A stretch of DNA of 41,506 nucleotides from Planctomycetales bacterium (GCA_027452145.1 DAIDHB010000353.1:1-41506); one strand, 5' to 3'. Counted from the stretch's first letter, positions 7,876 through 16,414 are shown. Notes: generated by a model not told the origin, from the sequence alone. Translations and numbers: made by a program.

Positions 7876-9030
7876 ATGAGCCGAGGCGGTCGCAGGGGGG
7901 GCGTGGCCGTTTACGTGACGAGCCACGGCTTCGGCCATCTGAACCGGACGGCCGCGGTGGTGAACAGAATCCCCCGCGAGATCCCCGTCTCGATCCGGTG
8001 CGATTCCAACCTGTTCGGCCTATGGCCGAAGCGGGTGGACCGTCCGATCGACCTCGGGCAGTACGTCTCGGACTCGGGCGCCGTCAACCCGCCCGGCGAC
8101 AGCAACACCACCGACGGCCCGGCGACACTCGAGCGGGCGATCCAGGCGTATGCGCAGGCGATGGAGGGCCTCGACGACGAGGTCCGCTGGCTCGAGGACC
8201 ACGGGATCGCGGCGGTGATCGCCGACGCGCCGGCCGTGCCGATGCTCGCGGCTCGACGCGCCGGAATCCCCGGCTTCGTGATGTCCAACTTCACCTGGGC
8301 CGACATCTACGCCCCCTATGCCCGGACGATCGGCGGCGAGGCGCTCCGCCTGGTCGCCGATCTGCGACGCGCGTATCGCCAGGCGACCGCCTTGCTCCGC
8401 ATGCAGCCGGCCCTGCGGATGGCCTGGCTGAAGCCGGCGGTTGATGTCGGCATGGTCGTGAACCAGGGCCGCGACCGGCGGGCCGAGCTGCGGCGCGAGC
8501 TGGATCTCTCCCGGCGCGAGAAGGTGGTGTACCTCTACATCGGCCGCTACGGCCAGGACGACCTCGACTGGGACCGGCTCGGGCGGATGGGCGAGCGGGG
8601 CATCCACTTCGTCTCCTACGAGCCGGCGCCGGGCGGCGGGCCGGTGAACTTCCACCAGATGAACGGAGCCGGCTGGACTGGCGGCGAGCTGATCGCGTCG
8701 ACCGACGCCGTGGTGGCGAAGGCCGGGTACAGCACGGCCTGCGAGGCGATGGCCAGCGGTACGCCCATGATCTACGGCCCCCGGCGCGGGTTCGCCGAGT
8801 TCCGCTCGCTCGATCAGACGCTGAGGTCCTGGCCGGGCGGGTTTCCAGTCTCATCCCGCGACTTCCAGGGCTTCCGGCTGGAGCGGGTCCTCGAGCAGGC
8901 GCTGGCGATCGACCCCGGCCCGCCGCCGTTTCCGACCGACGGCGCCGCGCGGATCGCGCGCTTCCTCGCGAGGGTCTGCCGGGACCCCGCGGCCGCCGAG
9001 GCACCCGGGTTGAAGGAGCACTTCCCATGA
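7876..9030 (+). CDS. MurG/UGT-like (GT-B) glycosyltransferase
   Basis: A 384-residue predicted GT-B glycosyltransferase. The N-terminal loop VYVTSHGFGHLNR (residues 12-24) matches the glycine-rich acceptor-side loop of MurG/UGT-like enzymes and of the N-terminal half of plant L-arabinokinases. The nucleotide-sugar side is marked by KAGYSTACEAMASGTPM at about 281-298. AGGAG ten bases before the ATG at 7876 supports this start. The frame is open back to 7720, but those 52 codons run through the palindromic repeat and look spurious. Its last four bases overlap the next gene as ATGA, so the two are translationally coupled. Donor and acceptor are unknown. Confidence 0.78.
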   Translation: MSRGGRRGGVAVYVTSHGFGHLNRTAAVVNRIPREIPVSIRCDSNLFGLWPKRVDRPIDLGQYVSDSGAVNPPGDSNTTDGPATLERAIQAYAQAMEGLDDEVRWLEDHGIAAVIADAPAVPMLAARRAGIPGFVMSNFTWADIYAPYARTIGGEALRLVADLRRAYRQATALLRMQPALRMAWLKPAVDVGMVVNQGRDRRAELRRELDLSRREKVVYLYIGRYGQDDLDWDRLGRMGERGIHFVSYEPAPGGGPVNFHQMNGAGWTGGELIASTDAVVAKAGYSTACEAMASGTPMIYGPRRGFAEFRSLDQTLRSWPGGFPVSSRDFQGFRLERVLEQALAIDPGPPPFPTDGAARIARFLARVCRDPAAAEAPGLKEHFP

Positions 9031-10034
9031 AGCTGGTGATCCATCCCGCCGTCGAGTCCGCCCGGTTCGAGGCGCTGCATGCCGCCGCGCCCGATGCCGA
9101 GTGGGTCAACGCCGCCGACGAGCCCCAGGCGATCGCCGCCATGCCGGGGGCTGACGCCGTGATCGGCAAGATCACGCCGGCGATGCTCGCCGCCGCCGAC
9201 TCCCTGCGCTGGGTCCAGACCTTCACGGCGAGCCTCGAGCACTACCTGTTCCCGGCGCTCGAGGCCCACCCCTGCGTCATGACCAACGTCCGCGGCCTGT
9301 TCGGCGACGTGATCGCCGATCAGGTGCTGGGCTATGTGCTCTGCTTTGCCCGGAACCTCCATACCTACGTCCGCCAGCAGTTGCAGCACCGCTACGAGCC
9401 CGCCGGCGGCGAATCCGCGCGGGTGAGCAACGTGACCGGTCCGGGGCTTGTCAACGCGATGGACTGCGCGACCATTTACCTGCCCGATGCGAGGATGGGG
9501 ATCGTCGGCCTCGGCGGGATCGGCCGCGAGATCGCGCGGCGGGCGCGGGCCTTCGGGATGACCGTGCGCGGCGTCGACCGGTTCCCGGACCGCGTCGGGC
9601 CGATCGACGACGTCGAGGCCGTGATGGGCACCCATGAGCTGCCGGCCCTGCTGGGCTGGAGCGACTTCGTCGTAATCGCCGCGCCCCAGACGCCCGAGAC
9701 CACCGGCTGGTTCAACGCCGCGACGCTCGCCCACCTGCGGCCGTCGAGCTACCTGATCAACATCGGCCGGGGCGCGATTGTTGTGCTCGAGGACCTGGTC
9801 GCCGCGCTCGGGGCCGGCCGGCTCGCCGGGGCGGCGCTGGATGTCTACGAGGTCGAGCCGCTGCCGGCCGATCACCCGCTCTGGGACTTCCCCAACGTGA
9901 TCCTCACGCCGCACACCGCAGGCTACTCGCCCGTCATCGCCGCCCGGCACCTGGCCACCCTGGTCGAAAACGTCGGCCGCTTCGCCCGCGGCAAGCCCCT
10001 GATCAACGTGGTGGACAAGTCTCTCTGGTTCTGA
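9027..10034 (+). CDS. D-2-hydroxyacid dehydrogenase (NAD-binding)
   Basis: A 335-residue member of the D-isomer 2-hydroxyacid dehydrogenase family. The NAD fold has GLGGIGREIARRARAFGM at 161-178 with an acidic end at VDR. The catalytic set is visible: Arg248 in NIGRGA, Glu277 in DVYEVEPLP and His296 in LTPHTAGYSP. It should reduce a 2-keto acid or oxidise a 2-hydroxy acid, but the substrate-side residues do not let me name it. The start overlaps the glycosyltransferase stop (ATGA at 9027-9030), which argues for a joint product or pathway. Confidence 0.88.
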   Translation: MKLVIHPAVESARFEALHAAAPDAEWVNAADEPQAIAAMPGADAVIGKITPAMLAAADSLRWVQTFTASLEHYLFPALEAHPCVMTNVRGLFGDVIADQVLGYVLCFARNLHTYVRQQLQHRYEPAGGESARVSNVTGPGLVNAMDCATIYLPDARMGIVGLGGIGREIARRARAFGMTVRGVDRFPDRVGPIDDVEAVMGTHELPALLGWSDFVVIAAPQTPETTGWFNAATLAHLRPSSYLINIGRGAIVVLEDLVAALGAGRLAGAALDVYEVEPLPADHPLWDFPNVILTPHTAGYSPVIAARHLATLVENVGRFARGKPLINVVDKSLWF

Positions 10035-10729
10035 TCGTCCGGACCAATGCGTCGCCCAGTGGCAGTTCTGGACCGATTTCCCGGCGAATGGGCACCCGTT
10101 TGGCAGGTTTTCGCCCCGATTCCCCGCCGAACCGGCGGCCATTTGGCAGGATTCTGGACCGATTTCCCGGCGAAATGGCGGCTGGTGGCGCCTGGTGGCA
10201 GGTTTTCGGCGGCTCTTCCGGCGAAATGGCGGCTGGTGGCGCCTGGTGGCAGGTTTTTTGGGCCGATTCCGGCCCCATGGAGTGCCATGATCTGCCGGGT
10301 GATGCGTCGCCTGATGTCTACCGACGACCAAATTGAGGAAGAGCCGACCTTACCCTGGATATACGTTGACCGGCCGCTTTTATTCGAACGATTCTTCTTG
10401 TTCCGGATTTTTTTGTGGCGATTATATCGATTGGGATGAATCTGCCGATTGGGTGTACTGTGTCGATTTCCCCCGGGTCCGACCGGTGCGGTTCGGTGAC
10501 GTGTCCCGAGGGTGCGTTAGCCGCTTCGAACCGGCTCCGGCCGGTTGGTCTCCGCCGACGGTCGGAGCCTGTCCCGAAAGGGCGGACGGGTGACGTCCGG
10601 TGGGCATCGCCCGGCGGCTGAGGCCTCGAACGACAAACGGCCTCGGAACGGGATGGCGTCGGATGGGTCGCCCACGGGTCGAGGCCGCGCCCGGCACTGA
10701 ATCGGAGCCTGCGACGGGAGGTGGTCGGC
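10035..10729. other. Intergenic region with tandem repeat
   Basis: 695 bp without a convincing gene. The first third is the tandem repeat at 10081-10257. The part from about 10330 to 10440 is A+T-rich and probably carries the promoter of the downstream small genes (TTGACC at 10366 is a possible -35, with no good -10). The small open frames here have no ribosome site or family and I leave them out. Confidence 0.6.
10081..10257. repeat. Four-copy tandem repeat, 43-51 bp
   Basis: Copies start (CCGGCGAA or close) at 10081, 10124, 10167 and 10218, so the steps are 43, 43 and 51 bp. Each ends in a GGCAGG core, with GTTTT or ATTCT after it. Copies three and four are identical over 40 bp and hold an extra 8 bp within GGCTGGTGGCGCCTGG. 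There are no unique spacers of CRISPR type. Confidence 0.85.
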
Positions 10730-11026
10730 ATGGCGGGACAGCTCGCGATCGTCGTGTATCGATCACTCGTGGGTGAGTTTCGTTCGAAGACCCTCGATGT
10801 TCAGGTTCGCTGGTTCGCCGGCAGCGATCCCGAGGAGGTGCGCCGGCTCATCGAGGCAGAACCGCTCTGCGCTTATCGGAACCCCTGCGGCCAGCTCGTC
10901 ACCTGGGAGCTCGCGGAGATCATGGCCATCGAGCCGTTCTCGACGCACGAATCGGGCGAGGAGGTCGTGGGGTTTATCGCTTCCACGGAGGAACTCTCGG
11001 AACTCGCAGGGTCCGACGAGGGATGA
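10730..11026 (+). CDS. Small protein, possibly DUF4288-like
   Basis: A 98-residue soluble protein beginning MAGQLAIVVYRSLVGEF. The pattern of a beta strand ending in VRWFAGSDPEEVRRLIEAEP, then VTWELAEIMAIEPF, then GEEVVGFIAS recalls small DUF4288-type proteins (interaction or toxin-immunity-like sets), but this is a resemblance by eye only. GGGAGGTGG ends 7 nt before the ATG at 10730 and decides the start over the GTG at 10721. The next gene starts 51 bp downstream on the same strand, so they are probably co-transcribed. No catalytic motif is visible. Confidence 0.6.
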   Translation: MAGQLAIVVYRSLVGEFRSKTLDVQVRWFAGSDPEEVRRLIEAEPLCAYRNPCGQLVTWELAEIMAIEPFSTHESGEEVVGFIASTEELSELAGSDEG

Positions 11027-11076
11027 GGAGTCCCGGCCGGCGCGCGAGGCCGACGGGTGGCGGAGGGAGATGCACC

Positions 11077-11445
11077 ATGATCGAAGATTACGACGCCCTG
11101 GCCCGGGCTGTCGCGGATGCCGGATTCTTCACGAACGGCGTCGAGGATCACGGCGCGTGGCATCGCACGTGTGTCTGCTCGAAGCGGCGTCCGGACGGTC
11201 GACTGAATGGAAACAGCTTCTGGGTCTCGCGGCGTCCGGGCGGCTGGTACCTGGGCACGTGGGGACCCTGCCTTTATCGGCTCGCGGACGAGAGCCGATT
11301 GGCGGAGCTCTGCATTCGATGGCTGTCGCATGCCCCCGACAGCGTGCGTTACGACTTCGACGACTGGCTCAAGTCCGAGTTCGGGCTCGTCCCGGTCTCG
11401 GACAAAGAGTTCGAGGGCGAGAAGGGCTCATCCGAGATCGCGTAA
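11077..11445 (+). CDS. Small hypothetical protein
   Basis: A 122-residue soluble protein that I do not recognise. It starts MIEDYDALARAVADAGFF and is rich in aromatic residues (FWVSRRPGGWYLGTWGP), with an acidic tail. CVCSKR near residue 33 gives two closely spaced cysteines, but no paired set follows, so metal binding is doubtful. GGAGGGAGA ends 6 nt before the ATG at 11077 and supports this start. The reading frame is open back to 11023, before the stop of the preceding gene. Second gene of a likely two-gene unit with 10730-11026. Confidence 0.6.
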   Translation: MIEDYDALARAVADAGFFTNGVEDHGAWHRTCVCSKRRPDGRLNGNSFWVSRRPGGWYLGTWGPCLYRLADESRLAELCIRWLSHAPDSVRYDFDDWLKSEFGLVPVSDKEFEGEKGSSEIA

Positions 11446-11750
11446 CGCATCGGCGGCTCATGGCTCGATGCGCGCCTGGCGGCCCGCCCGGACCCACACG
11501 ACGATCCGGACCGGTTTCTTGCAGGAGCCGGCTCCGTCCGGCGATCGGTCGGGGCGGGTCGGGTCGAGACGGAACGGGACGGATCGGACGAGATCGGACC
11601 GGCGGACCGAGGAACGTCCCGCCGGAAACGCGGTATCGAACAGCTCGGTCGGGCTCGGTTTCCGGGCCGACGTCCATGCGACGATTCGGCACCCCAGGAA
11701 GCGCGCGCAACGCCTAACGCGGCATGGCCGCAACTCCCGACTTCGCCGCC
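11446..11750. other. Intergenic, G-rich
   Basis: About 305 bp with no convincing gene. 11540-11620 is full of short CGGGTCGGGT / ACGGGACGGATCGGAC runs on the plus strand, a low-complexity stretch. It leads straight into the long inverted repeat region. Confidence 0.5.
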
Positions 11751-12330
11751 GGATTTCACGCGAAGACGCGGAGGGAACCCGATTTCACGCAGAGGCGCAG
11801 AGAGGACCCGATCGGGCGGAATCGGGATTTCACGCAGAGACGCAGAGGCGGCAGAGGCGCAGAGAAGACCCGATCGGGCGGAATCGGGATTTCACGCAGA
11901 GACGCAGAGAGAGCAGAGACGCAGAGAAGACCGACGGGTGCGGAGCCCGGATCTTGCGCGGAGACGCCGAGGGAACAGAGATGCGAAGAATCGGGCCATC
12001 CCTCGATATCGGTCCAATTCTTCGGGTCGAGTGAGTGGCCGGCGAGCCCGTCGACGAACCTCACCTCACCGGGTCCCTCTCCGTTCCCTCCGCGGCCCTG
12101 CGGGAAACGTCGAGATCGTCTTCTCTGCGTCTCTGCCCTCTCTGCGTCTCTGCGTGAAACGCTTCTCCGATTGGAAACGTCGAGATCGTCTTCTCTGCGT
12201 CTCTGCACTCTCTGCGTCTCTGCGTGAAACGCTTCTCCGATTGGAAACGTCGAGATCGTCTTCTCTGCGTCTCTGCCGCCTCTGCGTGAAACGCTTCTCC
12301 GATTGGTCCTCTCCGCGGCTCTGCGGGAAA
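11751..12330. repeat. Dispersed TTCACGCAGAGACGCAGAG repeats, inverted arrangement
   Basis: Forward copies of the unit occur at about 11751, 11783, 11828 and 11890. Reverse-complement copies start at 12118, 12188 and 12258, in a block whose CGAGATCGTC anchor repeats every 70 bp (12111, 12181, 12251; the third copy is 8 bp shorter). Segment 11890-11931 matches the reverse complement of 12118-12159 at 41 of 42 positions, so a long hairpin with a 186-nt loop is possible. Frames through this unit give His-Ala-Glu-Thr-Gln-Arg style peptides and are spurious. Confidence 0.88.
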
Positions 12331-12467
12331 CACCTCCTCCGCCAGATGCGCGCACGGCGCAGAGATCCTTCGAAGGAAGATTCTCTGAGGTTGGCCGCTG
12401 CATGTCACTATATACTTCAAACCAACAAGCCAGAATTTATGCATTCGGTAGAAAACATGTCGGCTCA

Positions 12468-12496
12468 TTGACAATGTCCTGGTGCCTTGCTAGCTT
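12468..12496 (+). promoter_or_regulatory. Sigma-70-type promoter of upstream RNA, copy A
   Basis: TTGACA (12468-12473), a 17-nt spacer, then TAGCTT (12491-12496), preceded by an A+T-rich stretch from 12403. The same arrangement recurs at 24199-24227. Confidence 0.7.
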
Positions 12497-12502
12497 GAAT
12501 GG

Positions 12503-12590
12503 AAATCAATGGAACCTCGGCTAGTGACTGGCCGGTGCTCCAAGCCATGCAGGCCCGCGATGTGCACCCGCACCTCGCCGGGCTTTTTTT
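12503..12590 (+). ncRNA. Candidate structured RNA, copy A (surface-protein leader)
   Basis: Predicted transcript of about 88 nt from the promoter at 12468 to the T-run at 12584-12590. Stem 1: TGGA (12510-12513) with TCCA (12539-12542), an internal loop, then TCGGC (12517-12521) with GCCGG (12531-12535) and a 9-nt loop TAGTGACTG. The 3' part from GCCATG onward is the best conserved and forms the terminator stem. It pairs in the same way as the copy at 24234-24323, with compensating changes (TGGA/TCCA here, TGGA/TTTA there). It could be a free small RNA or a 5' leader for the giant gene at 12902, 311 bp downstream. I do not recognise it as a known riboswitch. Confidence 0.68.
12553..12590 (+). 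terminator. Intrinsic terminator of RNA copy A
   Basis: GCCCG at 12553-12557 pairs with 12578-12583 (one C bulged) and continues inward to C12565-G12570 with a 4-nt loop and one mismatch. Seven T follow (12584-12590). Confidence 0.78.
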
Positions 12591-12635
12591 ATTGGGCCTC
12601 GTCGGCCTCGGTAAGGTCGATGGGCCTGGGTCCTG

Positions 12636-12681
12636 ATGGCCCGCGGCGCGTCGCGACGATGCGTCAGCGGGCCATTTTTTT
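12636..12681 (+). terminator. Second intrinsic terminator before the giant gene
   Basis: ATGGCCCGC (12636-12644) pairs perfectly with GCGGGCCAT (12667-12675). An inner GACG/CGTC stem lies at 12655-12665 and T runs at 12675-12681. It stands 45 bp after the first terminator. No matching second terminator is seen in copy B. Confidence 0.65.
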
Positions 12682-12901
12682 GCCATCGTTTTTTGCCATC
12701 GCCAGGGAGCAAGCCGGGTCGGAGCGGGCAATGATCCCGTCCGTCCCTGGCTTCTGGGCGAGGGGATGCCTGTCCGGGCGCGTTCGATGACGTACGCGAC
12801 CGGCCCAGTTGGGATGAGCCGAGAAACCCGAGACTTCCACGCATCCTTCGCGCCTGCCGCGAGCCGGATTCGGCCGCGCTGCGCCCACCCCGGAGAGAAT
12901 C

Positions 12902-15900
12902 ATGTTCACAACATCACGCCGCCGTCACCATGAACTCAGGACCAGGAGCTTCCGGTCGCGCCGGCCTCGCAATGCCTGCTCTCTCGAGCCGCTGGAGCCG
13001 CGGATCGTCCTCTCCACGCCCTACGTGGTGAATACCTTTGCCGACATCGCCACCGGCTCGGGCGATTCGGGCTCGTTGCGCTACGTCCTCGGACTGGCCA
13101 ACAGCGATCCCAACGGAAGCAGCATCACGTTTTCATCGCTGTTCGACACCCCGCGGACCATCGCCCTGGATTCGACGCTCGGCCCGCTGAATCTTAGCGA
13201 GAGCGTGGGTACGGAGACCATCCAGGGCCCGGCGGGCGGCGTGACCATCAGCGGCACGAATACCTTCCAGATTTTCAACGTCGCCTCGGGCGTCGACGCC
13301 TCGCTCTCGGATCTGACCATCTCTCGCGGCCGGTCCGCCCAGGGCGGTGGGCTCTACAACGCGGGTTCGCTCCAGCTTACCGATTGCACCCTCTCCGCCA
13401 ACGTGGCCACGTCGGACGGCGGCGGCCTCTTCAATGGGCCGGGATCCACGCTGACGATCACCGGCTCCAGCCTCACGGGCAATTCCGCCCCCAGCGCCGG
13501 CGGCGGCGGCCTGTTCAACGCCGGGACGGCGGACATCGAGGACTCTACCTTATCGTCGAACTGGGCGATCTACGGCGGTGGGACCACCAACGTGGGCACG
13601 CTGACGGTCGGCGGCTGCACCTTCTCGTCCAACTCGACATACGGCACCGACGGGGGCGGTGCGATCTTCAATTACAACAGCACCGCATCCATGACGGTCA
13701 TGGCGACGATCAACGATTCTACGTTCGTCTCCAACCACGCCGCATTCGGCGGGGCCATCTACCAGTACTCGGTGACTTCCAATCCGGCGGGCGAAGTGAC
13801 GGCGACCAACTCGACCTTCGCCAGCAACTCCGCCTCTTCTCGCGGCGGCGCCATCGGCAATTCCTCGACAGGCCACGTAACGCTCGTCAACTGCACACTC
13901 GCGGGCAACAACGCCAACTACGGCGGCGCCCTCAGCCTCGACAGTGGCGGCACCACGACTCTCGTCAACACGATCGTCTCCGGCAATACCGCCGGATTGG
14001 CGGGTCCGGATGCCTTCGGTACGGTCGTCAGCCAGGGTTACAACCTAGTCGGCAAGACCGACGGCAGCACCGGCTGGGTCGCCTCGGATCAGACCGGCAC
14101 GATCGCCAGCCCGCTCGACCCGATGCTCGCCCTGCTGGGCAATTACGGTGGGCCGACGCAGACCATGGCCCTCCTGCCCGGCAGCCCCGCCGTCGGGAAG
14201 GGCACCGTTGTCTCCGGCATCACCGCCGACCAGCGCGGCATGCCCATCGGGCCTGTGCCGGACGTGGGAGCCGTGCAGGTCAGCCTGGTGGTCGAGTCCG
14301 CCGCGGGGACGATCGACACCAGCCCCACCACCATGACCCTGCCCGGAGCCGTCAGCCTGGCGAACCAGTATTCCGACGCCCAGATCACCTTCGACCCGAG
14401 TGTCTTCACCCCCGGCACGACGATCCCGCTCGCCGGCGCGCTCGACCTGACCAACACGACGGGAATCACGACGATCACCGGCCTCGGCGCGGCCGACGTG
14501 ATCGTCAGCGGCGGCGACGCGCGCCAGGTGTTCAGCATCGCCTCGGGGGTTACCGCGACCCTCTCGGGCCTGGCCATCTCTGGGGGACTGGCCGCCAGCG
14601 GTGCCGGCGTTCACAACCTTGGCAAGATCTCGCTGGCGAATTGCATCCTCTCCGGCAACTCGGCCCTGAATGGCGGCGGGCTCTACAACGAGGGGACGGC
14701 GGCGTCGGCGTCGCTCACCGATTGCACCGTCTCGGGCAACTCGGCCGGGACGTCCTCGTCGGGGGCCTACGAGGGCGGTGGACTTCTCAATTACCAGGGC
14801 ACGCTGACGCTCCTGGGTTGCACGGTGACGGGGAACACGGCGCTCCTGGGCGCCGGTGTACTCAACTCTCAGGGGTCAACGACACTCACCGACTGCCAGG
14901 TTACGAGCAACTCGGCGGGCGAGCTGGGTGGCGGAATCGCCAGCTCCGGCGAGACCACGATCACGAACTCCACCGTCTCCGGCAATTCGGCCCTCCGGGG
15001 CGCCGGAATCTACAATGACTATCACGCCACGACGGTCACGGGCACCACCATCTCCGGCAACTCGGCCGGCGAGAAGGGTGGAGGGATCCTAAGCTACGGG
15101 GGAACGACCGACCTCACCAACTGCACGCTGACCGGCAACATGGCCGCGACCTCGCTCGGCAACGCGAACGCCTCGGGCGGCGGGATCTTCAATTCCAGCA
15201 CGCTGACGATCACCGGCGGCACCATCAGCTCCAACTCGGCCGTCACGCTGGGTGACAGCTCGAAGGCCGAGGGCGGCGGGATCTTCAATGCCGCAAACGG
15301 CGTCTTGACGTTCACCGGCGGCACGACCATGGCCCTGAACGAGGCCACCGCCTCGGGCGCCTCCGCGGACGCGTTCGGGGGTGGAATCCTCAACAGCGGC
15401 CAGTTCAAGCTCTACGGCGTCAATACCATCGGCCACAATTCGGCCGACGTCGCTATCCCCGACAGCTCGCGCGCCTGCGGCGGCGGGCTCTACAACAACG
15501 GGACGGCCAAGCTGGATGCCGGCTCGACGGTCGAGGACAACGTCGCCACCACGGAAGGCGGTGGACTCTACAACCGAAACGGCACGTTGAACGTCACCGG
15601 TTGCACCGTTTCCGGCAACACGGCGCAGGTGGCCGGCGGCGTCGACAACAACAACGGCGGCACGATGACGATCGCCGGCGGTAGCGTGAGCGGGAATGAC
15701 GCGACCCAGATGATCGGCGGCATTCTCAACCTCTCTGGACCGCTCACGATCACGGATTGCACCATCTCCGGCAACTCGGCCGGAACCGGAACCGGCATCG
15801 GCGGGCTGCTCAATTACGCCGGGACGGTATCCCTCACCGGTTGCACCATCTCGGGCAACTCGGGCACCGCCATCGCCGACATGGGCCATCTGACGATCAG

Positions 15901-16369
15901 CGGCGGCACGATCAACGGCAGCACGACGGGCGTGATGTTCCTGCTTCAGAGCGGCCAGGCCGGTCACGGCAGCATCGACGGCGTGAACTTCAGCGGGACG
16001 ACGGCCAACATCACCGACGTCACCATCGGCGCGGGTGCCGGCACCGTCACGCTCGGCGCCGCGACGCCCAACACGTTCGCGGCCGCGACCACCTACATCG
16101 ACAATCAGTCCAGCCTGCCCATCGACGCGTCGAACAACGACTTCTCGGGGTACTTCGGCGGGGCGCTGGCGAAGGATGCGAGTCCGACCACTGACCTGGC
16201 CGACTTCTACGCGGTCGAGGACAAGGTCAGCGACAATCTGGACAACCCCGCGTTCGGCTACGTCAACCTCAACACCGGCAACGTGTTTGTCACGCAGCAG
16301 AGTGAGACCACGACCCCCGGTGCGATCCAGCGTGGCATCAATGCGGCCCTCAGCGGCGGCACGGTCTAG
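12902..16369 (+). CDS. Giant surface protein, N-terminal part, ended by in-frame TAG
   Basis: 1,155 residues of a predicted extracellular protein. The start is supported by GGAGAG six bases before the ATG. Residues 28-38 are LEPLEPRIVLS, the planctomycete LEPR-XLL-type N-terminal motif, after a very basic leader with no hydrophobic core. A right-handed beta-helix / Pmp-like region follows (repeated GGGLYN...L.DCT.SGN units), then a choice-of-anchor-Q-like block ending near residue 460 (GPVPDVGAVQ), then a second beta-helix to about 1030. The last section is a block with DASPTTDLADFYAVEDKV that recurs twice after the stop. TAG at 16367-16369 interrupts the frame, but coding continues in the same frame to 23986. 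I read the two parts as one gene with a nonsense codon, a sequencing error, or a readthrough site. Confidence 0.82.
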   Translation: MFTTSRRRHHELRTRSFRSRRPRNACSLEPLEPRIVLSTPYVVNTFADIATGSGDSGSLRYVLGLANSDPNGSSITFSSLFDTPRTIALDSTLGPLNLSESVGTETIQGPAGGVTISGTNTFQIFNVASGVDASLSDLTISRGRSAQGGGLYNAGSLQLTDCTLSANVATSDGGGLFNGPGSTLTITGSSLTGNSAPSAGGGGLFNAGTADIEDSTLSSNWAIYGGGTTNVGTLTVGGCTFSSNSTYGTDGGGAIFNYNSTASMTVMATINDSTFVSNHAAFGGAIYQYSVTSNPAGEVTATNSTFASNSASSRGGAIGNSSTGHVTLVNCTLAGNNANYGGALSLDSGGTTTLVNTIVSGNTAGLAGPDAFGTVVSQGYNLVGKTDGSTGWVASDQTGTIASPLDPMLALLGNYGGPTQTMALLPGSPAVGKGTVVSGITADQRGMPIGPVPDVGAVQVSLVVESAAGTIDTSPTTMTLPGAVSLANQYSDAQITFDPSVFTPGTTIPLAGALDLTNTTGITTITGLGAADVIVSGGDARQVFSIASGVTATLSGLAISGGLAASGAGVHNLGKISLANCILSGNSALNGGGLYNEGTAASASLTDCTVSGNSAGTSSSGAYEGGGLLNYQGTLTLLGCTVTGNTALLGAGVLNSQGSTTLTDCQVTSNSAGELGGGIASSGETTITNSTVSGNSALRGAGIYNDYHATTVTGTTISGNSAGEKGGGILSYGGTTDLTNCTLTGNMAATSLGNANASGGGIFNSSTLTITGGTISSNSAVTLGDSSKAEGGGIFNAANGVLTFTGGTTMALNEATASGASADAFGGGILNSGQFKLYGVNTIGHNSADVAIPDSSRACGGGLYNNGTAKLDAGSTVEDNVATTEGGGLYNRNGTLNVTGCTVSGNTAQVAGGVDNNNGGTMTIAGGSVSGNDATQMIGGILNLSGPLTITDCTISGNSAGTGTGIGGLLNYAGTVSLTGCTISGNSGTAIADMGHLTISGGTINGSTTGVMFLLQSGQAGHGSIDGVNFSGTTANITDVTIGAGAGTVTLGAATPNTFAAATTYIDNQSSLPIDASNNDFSGYFGGALAKDASPTTDLADFYAVEDKVSDNLDNPAFGYVNLNTGNVFVTQQSETTTPGAIQRGINAALSGGTV
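16016..16330. repeat. Coding direct repeat, copy 1 (before the TAG)
   Basis: Nearly identical to 19064-19378. The shared run beginning ACCATCGGCGCGGGTGCC starts at 16022 and 19070, an offset of 3,048 bp = 1,016 codons, in frame. Both encode the DFYAV block. Confidence 0.85.
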
Positions 16370-16414
16370 GTCCAGTCGGGGACCTACGCCGAGAACCTGT
16401 CGATCAACAAGCCG

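Noticed and set aside
10081..10257. CRISPR array
   Set aside because: The units are adjacent and changing in period, with no unique spacers and no cas genes nearby.
8814..10331. 505-codon minus-strand frame over the dehydrogenase
   Set aside because: A shadow of the glycosyltransferase/dehydrogenase pair and of the tandem repeat.
10333..10593. 86-codon frame with several Cys and Trp
   Set aside because: It starts at TTG with no ribosome site; overlaps an A+T-rich, promoter-like stretch.
11756..12403. Apparent protein of HAETQR-type repeats on either strand
   Set aside because: It is only the translation of the dispersed repeat; no ribosome site or domain.
12503..12590. Known c-di-GMP, guanidine or fluoride riboswitch
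   Set aside because: None of the conserved core motifs of these classes that I know is present.
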